Assembly: GCF_035083965.1 (NCBI RefSeq)
Contig: NC_089727.1
Location: forward strand, 17,582,769-17,646,768
Direction of reading: 5' to 3'
DNA: 64,000 nt
DNA from: Branchiostoma lanceolatum
Taxonomy: Eukaryota > Chordata > Leptocardii > Amphioxiformes > Branchiostomatidae
In this document: one piece after another, positions 54,758 through 64,000 of the stretch
Position numbering within the stretch: position 1 is the first letter of the stretch
Layout of the letters: each line of letters begins with the position of its first letter
Program-made: the position numbers and the translations under genes
Notes under the pieces: generated by a model
What the model was told of the DNA's origin: nothing
What the model saw: only the letters and a program-made list of their open reading frames with translations
Database searches by the model: none

Positions 54758-57700
54758 ATGGTGCAGACAAGGGATCCAGAGGATTGCTGGATCAATCCTT
54801 TCGGCGCCCTAGGTCGTCCTGAGAGTCTAATCGTGGATGAGCTACCTCCGCCGAACTATCTCAACCGCTACACGCCGATTTTTGTGGTCTGGGGGGTGGG
54901 GACAGCCGTCATGTCAAATATCCTGAAAAGGCGGCCATATTATGCAGGTTTGTTTGTGTTTGTTTGTAAGAAATGTTGTGATAAACAACCTATCAGTACT
55001 GTCATGTTGTGTAGAATCGCCTGGTGGCTGTGTTTTGCGTATAAAAGTCATAGCAGCCATGTCGAAATTATATCTTGAAAAGGCGGCCATTTTTTTCACG
55101 CATGTTTGTTTGTGTTTATTTGTTTGTTAAATCAAGTTTTTACGTCGTGACAAAAAATAATAGTGTATATCAGTACTGCCATGTTGTGTAGAATCGCTTG
55201 GTGGTTATGTTTTATGTGTAAAAGTCATATGTAGCAGTCGGAGGTCATAATTTTTCCACGCCATGTATCTCCATATTACGCAAGTTTATTTGTGTTTATT
55301 TGCCGTAAACAATATTTTACGTCATGATAAACAATATCCTTGCTGTCATGTTGTGTAGAATCGCCTGGTGGTTGTGTTTTGCGTGTAAATCTAAAGTCAA
55401 AGCCGGGAGGTCATATTTTTTCCATGCCAGGTATATCACGAACACGCAGGTGCGGGGTTCGAATCCCTGATAGGTGGTGCAGGGTTCTAGTCCCTGATTG
55501 GCCCCGCATACATTTCCGGTTAACCTTGTCCTGTCTGTGGACCTAGGCTAGGAAATGTAGACGTCTGCACCGGCCAGACAGTCATTTGTAGTTTACAGCA
55601 GGCTAGAGTAGGGAGGTTAGGGTGTGGCGGTGCAACAGGGCACAGGGTGCCGGGCCCTGCCGGCTGGCTGCCCCGCCGGTGGAGGGGTCGGGAGCCCGGT
55701 GGTCATCAGGTGAGCTTTTAGACAAGGGGGACCCCCTTTTCCTTCCCCTTAAAAAAATCAAGATTTAAGGGCAAAATTTTATGGCAAATTCTCTCATTGG
55801 AAGACCCTTTGCAGGTATGACATTTTGTAAGTGTAGTTTACTCAGTTGTAGAAAATTTGCTCTGTTGTAGGAAAGATACCCCCAAATATGCTTTATAAAA
55901 GATGCATTTTGCAAGATTAATTTTGCTAATTGATATACAGTAGCTCCCGTACCCACAGAGTGTAACATTTTGTGTAAGCATTTTTTTTCTTTGATCAGTG
56001 ATGTTTTCAGACTCCATTTGGTTTAAATTCCTTGCCTTTCCTTTCTCATCCGAATATGTTCTATTTCGGCATGTTCTACAATGTAAAATCCTTTTTCTTG
56101 CATCCCTTTGGGTACTTCATTCATTCCGAATTGTGTAGACATTTCGGGATGTATAGCTGTTCCTTTTGGCTGGGCATTCCGTCTGGAAGTCTGCTGGCAT
56201 GATCCAAACCGGAAATTTATGTCCACTCCTTCAAAGACTGAACGAGCAGAAAGATCTCTCGTCTGCTGTTACATTTTCCTCTGGATAGCGGTTCCTTGCG
56301 GCTTGCTTAAAAGCCAGGAATCCTGCCAAGACTCTGTATAATACTCGCATGCTGCAAAACCCTGATAAGGTGTGGTTTAAGGCCTGGAATCCCTGTGGTG
56401 TGGGAAAGAGGGAGCCAGGGGTTTTCCTGCCTATTCATGCATTGTAGTCCCGTCTTGCCTTATAGAAGAGTCAAGATTAGGTGGTTCCAGTCTGCTAGTG
56501 TGTGTGTAAAACTGGGCGGTGTGGGAAAGTGCCTCCATGGACCTTCTTCATTGTGCTGTAGTTTTGAAATGTGACCTAGAAGCGGGACAAGGCTGGGTAT
56601 GTCCTTGTGCCCAGTCAGGGTGAGGTCACCCGTGTCACGGTCGGATGAATGGCGTCCAGACACAACAAATGACACCCATTGTTCTCCCATTGCAGCCATT
56701 ACACACAAAAGCATATTCAGGCCTCACAAAAAAAGTCAAAACATGAAGGTGGATTGTTGAGAGAGAGAAAGAAAAAGAAAGAAAAAAAAACTGGATTCTA
56801 AGGCTCTTGTACCTTTGTGTTTTAGCTCGGCTTTAAGGTGATAATTTGTAACCAAAGAAGTATCCAACAGTTTCCCTTGAATGGCCAACGATAATGATTT
56901 TTCTTTTGTAGAATTTGACAGCCTTGCGTTTTTGTCTGTCCGTTTTCTTGTAACACCTTTGCAGACCAGGAGTGATTTTAGTTTACTCCAATGTCTAGCA
57001 GACACAACGGTTTTCCTGTTGATTCCACAGCTGTCCAGGTGTTTGAATACACCTGTGTTCAGGTGCATACAACCAGGGAAGATAGACATGTCTTTGTTCG
57101 TCAGCGACATCAAGATTTGTGTCCACATTTCTTATACAACCTTGACTACAGAATTGCTAATATACTGTGCAGCCTGCATGTTAAATCTTACTGGTTACCT
57201 TGGGCAATGTTTACACAGGCTTTACCTTAACAGGTGTGAAATATGATACCTGTACTTAACTGTAGGGGTTTCCCAACTCTGGTGCCATGATGACCGTTTT
57301 TTACAGAATACCCTTAGACTGTACATATATCAAACTTTGATAACATCTTTATACAGGAAATTCCTGTCAGATCCATGCAATTGTAAAGGATTGATATGTC
57401 AGATAGTTTTTCTAATGGGTAGACTTTGTACCTGTCCCAGTATTCCTCACACTAGGGCATTGTTAGGGCCTTTTTCCTGTGTCTGGTGGCATGTCTAGAC
57501 TAGAAGGAATGTTTTTATTTGGTGTCTGACCTCTAGGGGCACAGGACGGCTGGGGTTAAGTCCGACGGCTCGCCATTGGACGGGTGTTTCCCCACTGTCT
57601 CCTCCAATGTCTAGACACTGTTTGACATCAAACATTAAATCTTTTCTCCCCTTTTTTTCTTCAACGCTACGAAAACCTCCGTGGCATTTTTAGTTTCCCC

Positions 57701-60219
57701 ATTCACACAGAAAAACCTATACCTAAAATGTATATAAATCCTTGTATTCAAGGAGATTTTACTTGTATCCATTTGATTGAAGCTAAAGCCCATTTGGGAG
57801 AGTAATAATGCACTCTGAATAACTTCAAGTCAATTACTGAGATCTCTAGCTGGATGAAGCAGGGTTTGGGGTGAGCCCATGAGTGGATAAGGGCCAATAG
57901 AGCCCCGTAATTGGCTACGGTTGGATGGGCAGTGTTAACAGGGCCAATCACAAGGGCATATGTTAATGTCATTAACTAGACCTTGTCCTAGAAGTAGGTG
58001 AAGTAACTCACAGCTGCCATTAGGTATGCTGTCAATCAGGACTGGCCCATTTGGTCTGAGAGGGGGGGACTCACCTGTGACTGTCAGTTTGGACTGGTCC
58101 ATTGTTCTGAGAGGGGTGGCTCACGTGTGGCTGTCAGTTTGGACTGGTCCATTGTTCTGAGAGGGATGACTCACCTGTGGCTGTCAGTAGGGACTGGTCC
58201 ATTGTTCTGAGAGGGGTTGACTCATGATCACCTGTGGCTGTAAAGTAAGGATTCCACCCACCCTCCCTTTTTTAGCCCCAATTTTAGATCCACCCCTCGC
58301 AGTCTTGAATGGGAAGTCCCAAATATTCTTGCAGGTAAAACCATAAAGGCTCCAGCTGTGTAAACAAAGCTCAAGGCAAAGGTCATTTCTATAAAGGTAG
58401 TTATATAAACCTCTTTTCCTGTTCACCTGTAAAATATGATTACCTGTTTCCTTCCTGTCTGCTTTGGTCGACAGGTATATCATATTTGTCTTTGTTGGTA
58501 TTGTTACCTCCATGAAAATGGAGGTATTGTTTTGGGTGTGCCTGTCTCTGTGTATTTGTGGTCTACACAACTGAAGAAAATCTGGATGGATTGTGATGAT
58601 ATTTGGTATACGGAAAGCATTATGGCAGAACAAATTTGTCCAGACTCAAAAGCACTACTAGTAGCTAACAAGAGTTTGAAGACCTAGGCAAATAGTAAGG
58701 ACAACCTTAAGCCAACCATACACACTCACGCCACGTCTTCAGAAAAGATGCTGTAGTTGCATAGTTCCTGTTTAGAACTTTATTCAAGCCCACACCGACT
58801 AGTTTCGCCTTGCGTGTGGCTTTCTCAAGGATCAGAGCTCGATCTGATACCAGACTGAATAAAAGTTCTAAACGGGAACTTTGCGGCTTTAGATGTCTTA
58901 TTGAGATCACTGTGGTGTGAAAGATGTCGGTTAGCTTGAGGAATGAATCCACTCTACTTTATACTTGCTAACAACTGAAGAGTTCGGAGACCTCATACGT
59001 CTATGAAATATTCAGAGATTTTGTAAATTTCTTGTTTAATGAATGAAGAAAAGTATTGAGACCCAGTTTAACAAATAATGTCGTTCTTTTTTCCTTACAA
59101 AGGTATCCAGCGGCACATTCTCTTCGCTGGTCTGGGCGCGGTGGCTGCCTTCTACTACGCCAAGTCGGAAAGCAACAGAAACGCCAGAAGAGACTTGATC
59201 CTCGAGGACTACATTAGGAAACACCCGGAGGACTTCCCACCTCAAGGTACAGCTTCTGTAGATTACCGTAAAAGTGGAAATGTTTGCAGGGATTTAATTT
59301 GGTGGTCCGGAGAAAGTTAAGTGTTTGCTGTGGTTTTTAAGTTCACAGTTTAAACTGCCATGCAGGGTTTTATTGTAAAAAAAGAAATGTTTGAGATGAA
59401 GTGGTCACATTGAAAAACATGTAAAACGCAGTAAAACCAATGCAAATATTTCTCCTTTTACAGTAACTTCTGCTAGGGTGTAGAGATTAGCCAATGAAGA
59501 TCTTCCATAAACTGTAAATTGCATTTAGAGAGACTCAGGTTTTCTATTCAGTAATATGTTGTACATGTGTACTGCATGTACCCAAACTCAAAAGTGAAAC
59601 TTGTATACTGTAAATCTTAGATTAGAATGTTTGCAGTGTTTAATTTTGCATTTTGGTGATGACCTCCGGCACTGCAAATATGTTTACATTGTATTATTAC
59701 TGTACTACAGAATTGATGCAACTGTGAACTTGAGGCCTTGCAAAAACCTCTTTTCCCCTCCTACAGCGAAATAAAGTCCCCCCCCCCCCCCCGAAAATTG
59801 ATAACTTTTTTGCGATTTGGAGATCAAATATTACAATATGACAGGATAAGGCTATAGTCTGGTAGTTAAGCTTTGAACATGCTTTAAATGAAAATTGAAA
59901 GACAGTTTCATGCCGTGTTCGTCAGCGTTGGCATTGCGGCCGGACCGGAAATCGTGTGACAGCGATTACATTGGATAGTGACCGCTATAGCCTGCAATCT
60001 AAATGGGAAAAATCCAAGGGGCCGACAAAAATTGACCACTATGGCCAGGTGGCTACAATATTCCGGTGACCACTAACACAGTTTGACTGTATCTTGTTTA
60101 TTGCCCTTCTTTCCAGGAGGAAAGACCTTTAACAATGTGCTGTACCTTGTTCCCTTTACTGTTTTCCAGGAGGAAAGACCTTTAACGATGTGCTGCAGCC
60201 GTGGGCACCCATCCGCTGA
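54758..60219 (+). CDS. NDUFC2: NADH dehydrogenase (ubiquinone) 1 subunit C2, mitochondrial complex I accessory subunit
   Basis: Exons 54758-54947, 59103-59246 and 60170-60219 (TGA) with GT-AG introns and matching phases give 127 residues (human 119). The N-terminal part carries LPPPNYLNRYTPIFVV, followed by a first membrane span (about 39-56) ending in the positive RRP turn (NILKRRPYYAG). A second span follows (about 67-83, HILFAGLGAVAAFYYAK), then a charged matrix tail containing RKHPEDFPP and the C-terminal FNDVLQPWAPIR. Human NDUFC2 ends with the comparable HPEDFPEEDKK...FEKFHPIR. It is a non-catalytic subunit of the complex I membrane arm in the inner mitochondrial membrane. A pyrimidine-rich CTCTTCTTTCCT precedes the ATG. 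The exon 3 acceptor is duplicated 53 nt upstream. Intron 1 is 4.1 kb and repeat-bearing. Confidence 0.88.
55430..55760. repeat. GC-rich dispersed repeat with tRNA B-box-like motif in NDUFC2 intron 1
   Basis: GTGCGGGGTTCGAATCCCTG looks like a tRNA T-arm/B box, echoed by GCAGGGTTCTAGTCCCTGAT 38 nt on. A GC-rich tail follows. No acceptor-stem pairing or A box at tRNA spacing was found, so a SINE-type repeat is likelier than a tRNA gene. Confidence 0.4.
58029..58240. repeat. 50-bp minisatellite, four units, in NDUFC2 intron 1
   Basis: GGACTGGTCCATTGTTCTGA recurs at 58091, 58141 and 58191, with a diverged first unit at 58039. Each is followed by GAGGG-ACTCACCTGTGGCTGT. Non-coding. Confidence 0.85.
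59264..59464. mobile_element. mariner-like MITE, degraded copy, 18 nt after NDUFC2 exon 2
   Basis: Starts CCGTAAAAGTGGAAATGTTT after a TA and ends ATTTCTCCTTTTACAG before TA. The interior GATTTAATTTGGTGG and TTCACAGTTTAAAC match the family. Confidence 0.6.
59609..59792. repeat. mariner-like MITE relative and poly-C run
   Basis: CTGTAAATCTTAGATTAGAA, GTGATGACCTCCGGCACTGC and GCAAAAACCTC match the 4898-5071 subfamily. A run of about 14 C follows at 59778-59792. Confidence 0.5.
60117..60169 (+). other. duplicated NDUFC2 exon 3 acceptor and exon start
   Basis: CTTTCCAG at 60109-60116 is followed by GAGGAAAGACCTTTAACAAT, nearly identical to the true exon 3 start after the acceptor ending at 60169. 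The copies are 53 nt apart. Using the upstream acceptor shifts the frame and gives a different C-terminus ending at TGA 60305-60307 instead of WAPIR. Confidence 0.75.
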
Positions 60220-61243
60220 GCGCGGCCGTACGATGACAACAGATCACCAGCCCCCCTCCCCCTCCAGAGTTTACAACGGCAGCCCGGCAGGGCCCAGCAG
60301 CTTGTGACAGTCCAAACAGCAGCAGTCTTGCTTTCAAGCTTCAATAACTAACCTAGTAACCAGGCGTTTTAATGGCACACCGCACGCCCCTGTAACCCAG
60401 GGCTTTGTTTACGACGAGAGTAGCTAGCCGTGATAGTTCTAGTCACGTGGTTTATATGTTTATAGAGATAAGCACTGATGGAATGGTGCTATTTGAAGGA
60501 ATGGACCTTCCCGCGTAAGGGAAGGCATTCTGGAACGTTTTTGAATTTCCTACTCCTTTGCTCCGGTTTCCCAATGCCCGAAGGCAGCCCTTAAGAACCC
60601 TGACTGGCTTTGTTTGGCATCGTGCTTTAGGCCTTTAGGCGGTTTTTCTTTGTCAGCAGCACAGGGTACAAGTAGACTGCCTTTGGCGTTTGGGAGACTT
60701 CTTTCCTATCGTAGTACCACACTTTACCACCCCCGTATTAAACCAACAGTCAGTGATATGAAAGAACGTTGGAAGTGCTTGTCGTATGTTGTACTAGTCG
60801 TTGTGATATTACCACGGCCTGTGATATTTTCGTGCGTCAGTGTGCCTTTGAGAAAAAGTTTTGCTGTATGTGTGTGTGCGAGTGTCTGGAATGGATTTAA
60901 CATTTGAACATGCGGTGTGCACCGACTCAGGCAATGGGGGAATAGCAACTGATGTGAATAACAATGAGAGAAGGACTACACCATTAAATGGTGTGCTTGT
61001 TACAGAGAGAGGTCGTTCGCGAGAAATCGCATCGATCTGGTTAACGTTTGTAACCCCCTGTCGGAGCGGTCGAAAGGAAAACAGTTGCCTGTATCAGGAT
61101 TGGACTTAGCGAGGGATCGAACCTCTGTGGACTTTTATTCTGTCTTTTCTCTATAATGTGTTGTTATAACCAAGAGTTTGTAAGGAATTGTACATAGAAG
61201 AGACTGGACTAGCTGCTGTTTACCCTGTTGGCTGCCTAATAAA
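60220..61243 (+). other. NDUFC2 3' UTR with AATAAA at 61238-61243
   Basis: There is no repeat copy over about 1 kb after the stop codon, ending in CCTAATAAAGTG, a good polyadenylation context. The open frames at 60614-60907 and 60861-61109 lie inside it and have no recognised content. Confidence 0.55.
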
Positions 61244-61333
61244 GTGTAGTATGGTTGACATCTCTTTGTCTGTTCTTGTCCTTACACATAAAATCAGTCC
61301 ATTCAAGTTTAGGAAGACAGCACTTAGGTATTA

Positions 61334-61539
61334 CTGTAAGTGCAGAAATGTTTGCGGTAGTTTTATGTTCACAGTTTTTGCGGTAAGCTCTTCACTGGAA
61401 CTTTAAACCGCTCTGAGATGTTTTTGCCGTCCTACACCCTTATCTACTATTGTCTCAAACACGAAGTTAAAACTACCACAAACACTCCCTTTCTCCCTAC
61501 AGCGAAATTAAAACCACGCGAACTTAAATGCATTTACAG
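61334..61539. mobile_element. mariner-like MITE (CTGTAAATGCA family)
   Basis: Begins CTGTAAGTGCAGAAATGTTT after TA and ends AACTTAAATGCATTTACAG before TA. Same interior blocks as 49195-49395. Confidence 0.8.
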
Positions 61540-61938
61540 TATTTATTCTACAATTAGAATATTTTGCTTTGATATTTGTCTATACATCACCAGCTTTTTA
61601 GAATATTGTCAAAGTAAAATGATAATACGGATAAAAAATCCAAATGACATTTGAAGTACAATGTACCTAACTATGTTTAATATCTAAAAGATAGTACTTT
61701 TGTTTGAAATGACCTGTCTATGGCCAGCAATATCAGTCACAATTTTTGGTACATTTTCTAAGATTTAGAATAGGTATCTGCACAATCACAGCATCACTAG
61801 AATTCAACTTACAATGTACTAACAAACATAGTTTCAGGTGATTGACACCTATCATGAATAGCATCTCGATGAAGAAAACCTTTTTCAAGCACATAAATAC
61901 TGTATTTACAACTCACATAGTCCAGTTATTGGCTATAA

Positions 61939-62339
61939 GGCTACACCAAGTAATTTTTATGGATGACGTCCGCGCGCGCATTGATTTTGGTCAGTTCCCA
62001 GAAAAAAAAACAAGAAATTCCTCTTCCTGTAACTATGGCCAAAGAGTTACGACAGTGCCACAAATCAATGGGATATGGAAAGAAACAGGGCAGGACAACA
62101 ACTGCTGTTCAATTTCAACTGATTTATTCAAATTATTGCTGTTTTCATGATGAATAAAATAATCGTTAGTTGTTACACTGTTCTCTCATTCAATTTGTGT
62201 CCTAACATGTGTCGTCGACTATTATATTTCAAATCTAGGCATCTTGTTTTTTTCGTCCCTTCTTGTTTTTTTTTCGTGCTCTCGCATTAGATTTAGGGTC
62301 TCCAAAGGACGTCATCCATAAAAATTACTTGGTGCAGCC
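61939..62339. mobile_element. Harbinger-like MITE with TAA target duplication
   Basis: Left GGCTACACCAAGTAATTTTT then ATGGATGACGTC; right inverted GGCTGCACCAAGTAATTTTT then ATGGATGACGTC. This is a 32-bp TIR with one mismatch. TAA flanks both ends (61936-61938 and 62340-62342), as in PIF/Harbinger elements. The GGC-CACCAA start links it to 37969-38185 and the ATGGATGAC inner part to 38189-38757. No transposase. Confidence 0.85.
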
Positions 62340-62846
62340 TAACTGCATGGTTTCATTTCTAAAGCCACACCTAATTTCTTGAGTCAGCACTACATTTTTG
62401 GAAAATACCATTCAAGCTTTGAATCAACTTCAAAAGGTCATATTGTGGTGCCAAAGATTTGAATAGAATTCTTTTACACAAAATTGTTAGTTTTTCATTT
62501 CAGTCATGCATAAAGTTGAAAATTCATTGTTTGAAATGTTATGTTGACTTTTCGGCTCCTCTGTTTTGTACAATGCCCTGTTTCTTATTCATTTTGCCTG
62601 CCCAGTCAATGCATGAATTTCCTGCAAAAATCCACAACGATTTGCTTCTCAATTACTGTTCGTCTGACCTACCTCCCATTCCAATTAAAGGCTCACTGAA
62701 GAGAATCTTGTTTCAGCTTATTGGGCACAGGAGTATGTGTGCTTTATGGGCCTGTAATTAAAATGATGCATAACGGCAACTTTTCAAAATGTTGTATAAC
62801 GCAACTTTTCATCCAATAGCTACAAGCCTAGTCTTTGAACCCTTGT

Positions 62847-63113
62847 TTAGTTTGACCCCGGCGATTTTGACTGGTCGCTCCGCGAACTCCGTTCTGGGCT
62901 CGGACTTTTCCTTCGCGGGGAGGGCGACTTCTTTAACTTTGGAAGCTTCTTGACCGCAGCTGTCTTCTTGATAGGCCCCTTCTTGGGGTCCAGGATTCGC
63001 TGGTAGTTGGGAACGTCTCGCGGCGACAAGCCGATCTTCCCGGTCACCGCGACCACGTCGGCGTCCAGCGACACCCGCTCCCGCCGCTTCTTGTCTTCTA
63101 TCGCCTGGCGAGC
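62847..63113 (-). CDS. last coding exon of an unrecognised minus-strand gene, basic Ser/Pro-rich C-terminus
   Basis: Minus-strand exon from an AG acceptor (CTCTAACAG, exon from 63113) to TAA at 62849-62847, encoding 88 residues in the frame beginning ARQAIEDKKRRERVSLDADV. It continues with GKIGLSPRDVPNYQRILDP and a Lys-rich run, then two KSPSP-type repeats (SPSPRRKSPSPERSSRSDQS). GC-rich third positions against AT-rich flanks support coding. The entry phase is assumed; the rest of the gene lies to the right of the window or in unrecognised exons. The family is not recognised. The SP/RS-like tail suggests a phosphorylated, disordered end and does not fix a function. Confidence 0.6.
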   Translation of the reverse strand, partial: ARQAIEDKKRRERVSLDADVVAVTGKIGLSPRDVPNYQRILDPKKGPIKKTAAVKKLPKLKKSPSPRRKSPSPERSSRSDQSKSPGSN

Positions 63114-64000
63114 CTGTTAGAGTAAACAAGATCAAACAGAGTGAACAAAAGATATTCCTCCATGTATTTACATCTATGCTTACAGACTTAAACCCAGCAG
63201 AAAAGTATTGCTGAAGTGACTATCTATTGCTTGCCAAATCACGATGTTTGACTGGGTCGTGGGTTCAACTCCACTTGAAAATGCCCAATTTTGCATATCA
63301 TTTTTGATGAGAAAATATTTTTTTCACCCTAAAATTGGAGAGATGGAAGAAACTGGAACTCAGTTGATCTTATGATACTCAAACATTCTCAGCCGAAATC
63401 CACAACGATAACAGGGATAAATCTTACAGTAACAAACTCCGAACTTACCGTCTGTTTAAGTCATTGTATAAAGAAGAAGAGTATTTATCCATTAGCAACA
63501 TCAAACACAGAGTGGCTACTAGTACTACTAAACTCAGGGTTAGCTGTCACAGATTACATGACAAATCGACTCTACTGGACTAGCTTAGTTTAATAACACG
63601 TTTGTCTACTCTACATGTTTACAGCTTGTATTATTGTATTTATGTCCTTGTATGTTCCATGTGTTAAGTTAGACGACCTGTACCTAGCCCCTCCGGGCAT
63701 GAATGCACAATACAGGTCTTTCATTCATTCATTCATTCATTATAGCTAGAGGGATATGCTTCATCCCCATACACGGTTGTTTTAGCTCAGAAGTATTTCC
63801 TGGAAGAGACAGTCGCTTAAGACTTGAGGGTGTGCAACTTCAAATTGAGACTAGGGGTGGGTACCGGTACATAGAATTCAGGTCCGGACCTGTATCTGTA
63901 CCTGATTATTGTAGTCTCGCAGTACATCATATTTTGGAGAGCGAGACACACGTAAAACTCTCCAAACATCATGTCTGGAACGATATAATTTCTTAGGTTT
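63114..64000. other. right edge: intron or intergenic
   Basis: Probably intron of the minus-strand gene. (ATTC)n lies at 63719-63740. From about 63852 a TAGGGGTGGGTACCGGTACA start and a CAGGTCCGGACCTGTA-type palindrome mark the beginning of another ACCTAAAC/GTACC family element cut by the window end. Confidence 0.4.

Noticed and set aside
55452-55475. tRNA gene suggested by GGGGTTCGAATCCCTG
   Set aside because: There is no acceptor stem, D-arm or A box at tRNA spacing, and the motif is echoed nearby as in SINE-type repeats.

Overview
The window looks like nuclear DNA from an intron-rich invertebrate deuterostome, most likely a cephalochordate (amphioxus, Branchiostoma). The case rests on short GT-AG exons, proteins close to vertebrate UBE3A, RBX1 and NDUFC2, compact gene spacing, and a very high load of short non-autonomous transposons and tRNA-derived SINEs. 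The species is inferred; nothing was searched. Exon coordinates were read by hand from splice signals, reading-phase continuity and protein similarity.

Layout. 1-8 kb: 3' part of a plus-strand bHLH-PAS-like gene (7 exons; the start lies left of the window). 8-13.5 kb: repeats. 13.9-18.3 kb: complete RBX1 on the minus strand (6 exons, 111 aa). 18.3-18.9 kb: a shared RBX1/UBE3A promoter interval. 18.9-36.5 kb: complete UBE3A on the plus strand (12 exons, 859 aa) with a roughly 1.4 kb 3' UTR, and a possible small gene nested in intron 4. 38-49.5 kb: a gene-poor, transposon-rich block. It holds back-to-back terminal-inverted-repeat (TIR) elements, a TTAA-flanked element, and a 3.5 kb Mutator-like element that carries a broken transposase-type ORF and is itself interrupted by a foldback element made of nested palindromes. 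49.9-52.4 kb: a plus-strand stathmin-like gene (4 exons, 260 aa). 54.8-60.2 kb: NDUFC2, a mitochondrial complex I subunit (3 exons, 127 aa). 62.8-63.1 kb: the last coding exon of an unrecognised minus-strand gene.

Functional themes. Two ubiquitin-ligase genes of different classes (RBX1, the RING subunit of cullin ligases, and UBE3A, a HECT ligase) start head to head less than 650 bp apart. Several introns have been remodelled by repeats. UBE3A exon 8 is preceded by two extra 91-bp copies of its own 3' splice site and exon start, next to a 33-bp minisatellite and a 30-nt G run. NDUFC2 exon 3 has a duplicated acceptor 53 bp upstream. Small TIR elements repeatedly sit within about 20 nt of 5' splice sites. 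No established viral genes, CRISPR arrays or prokaryotic features were seen.
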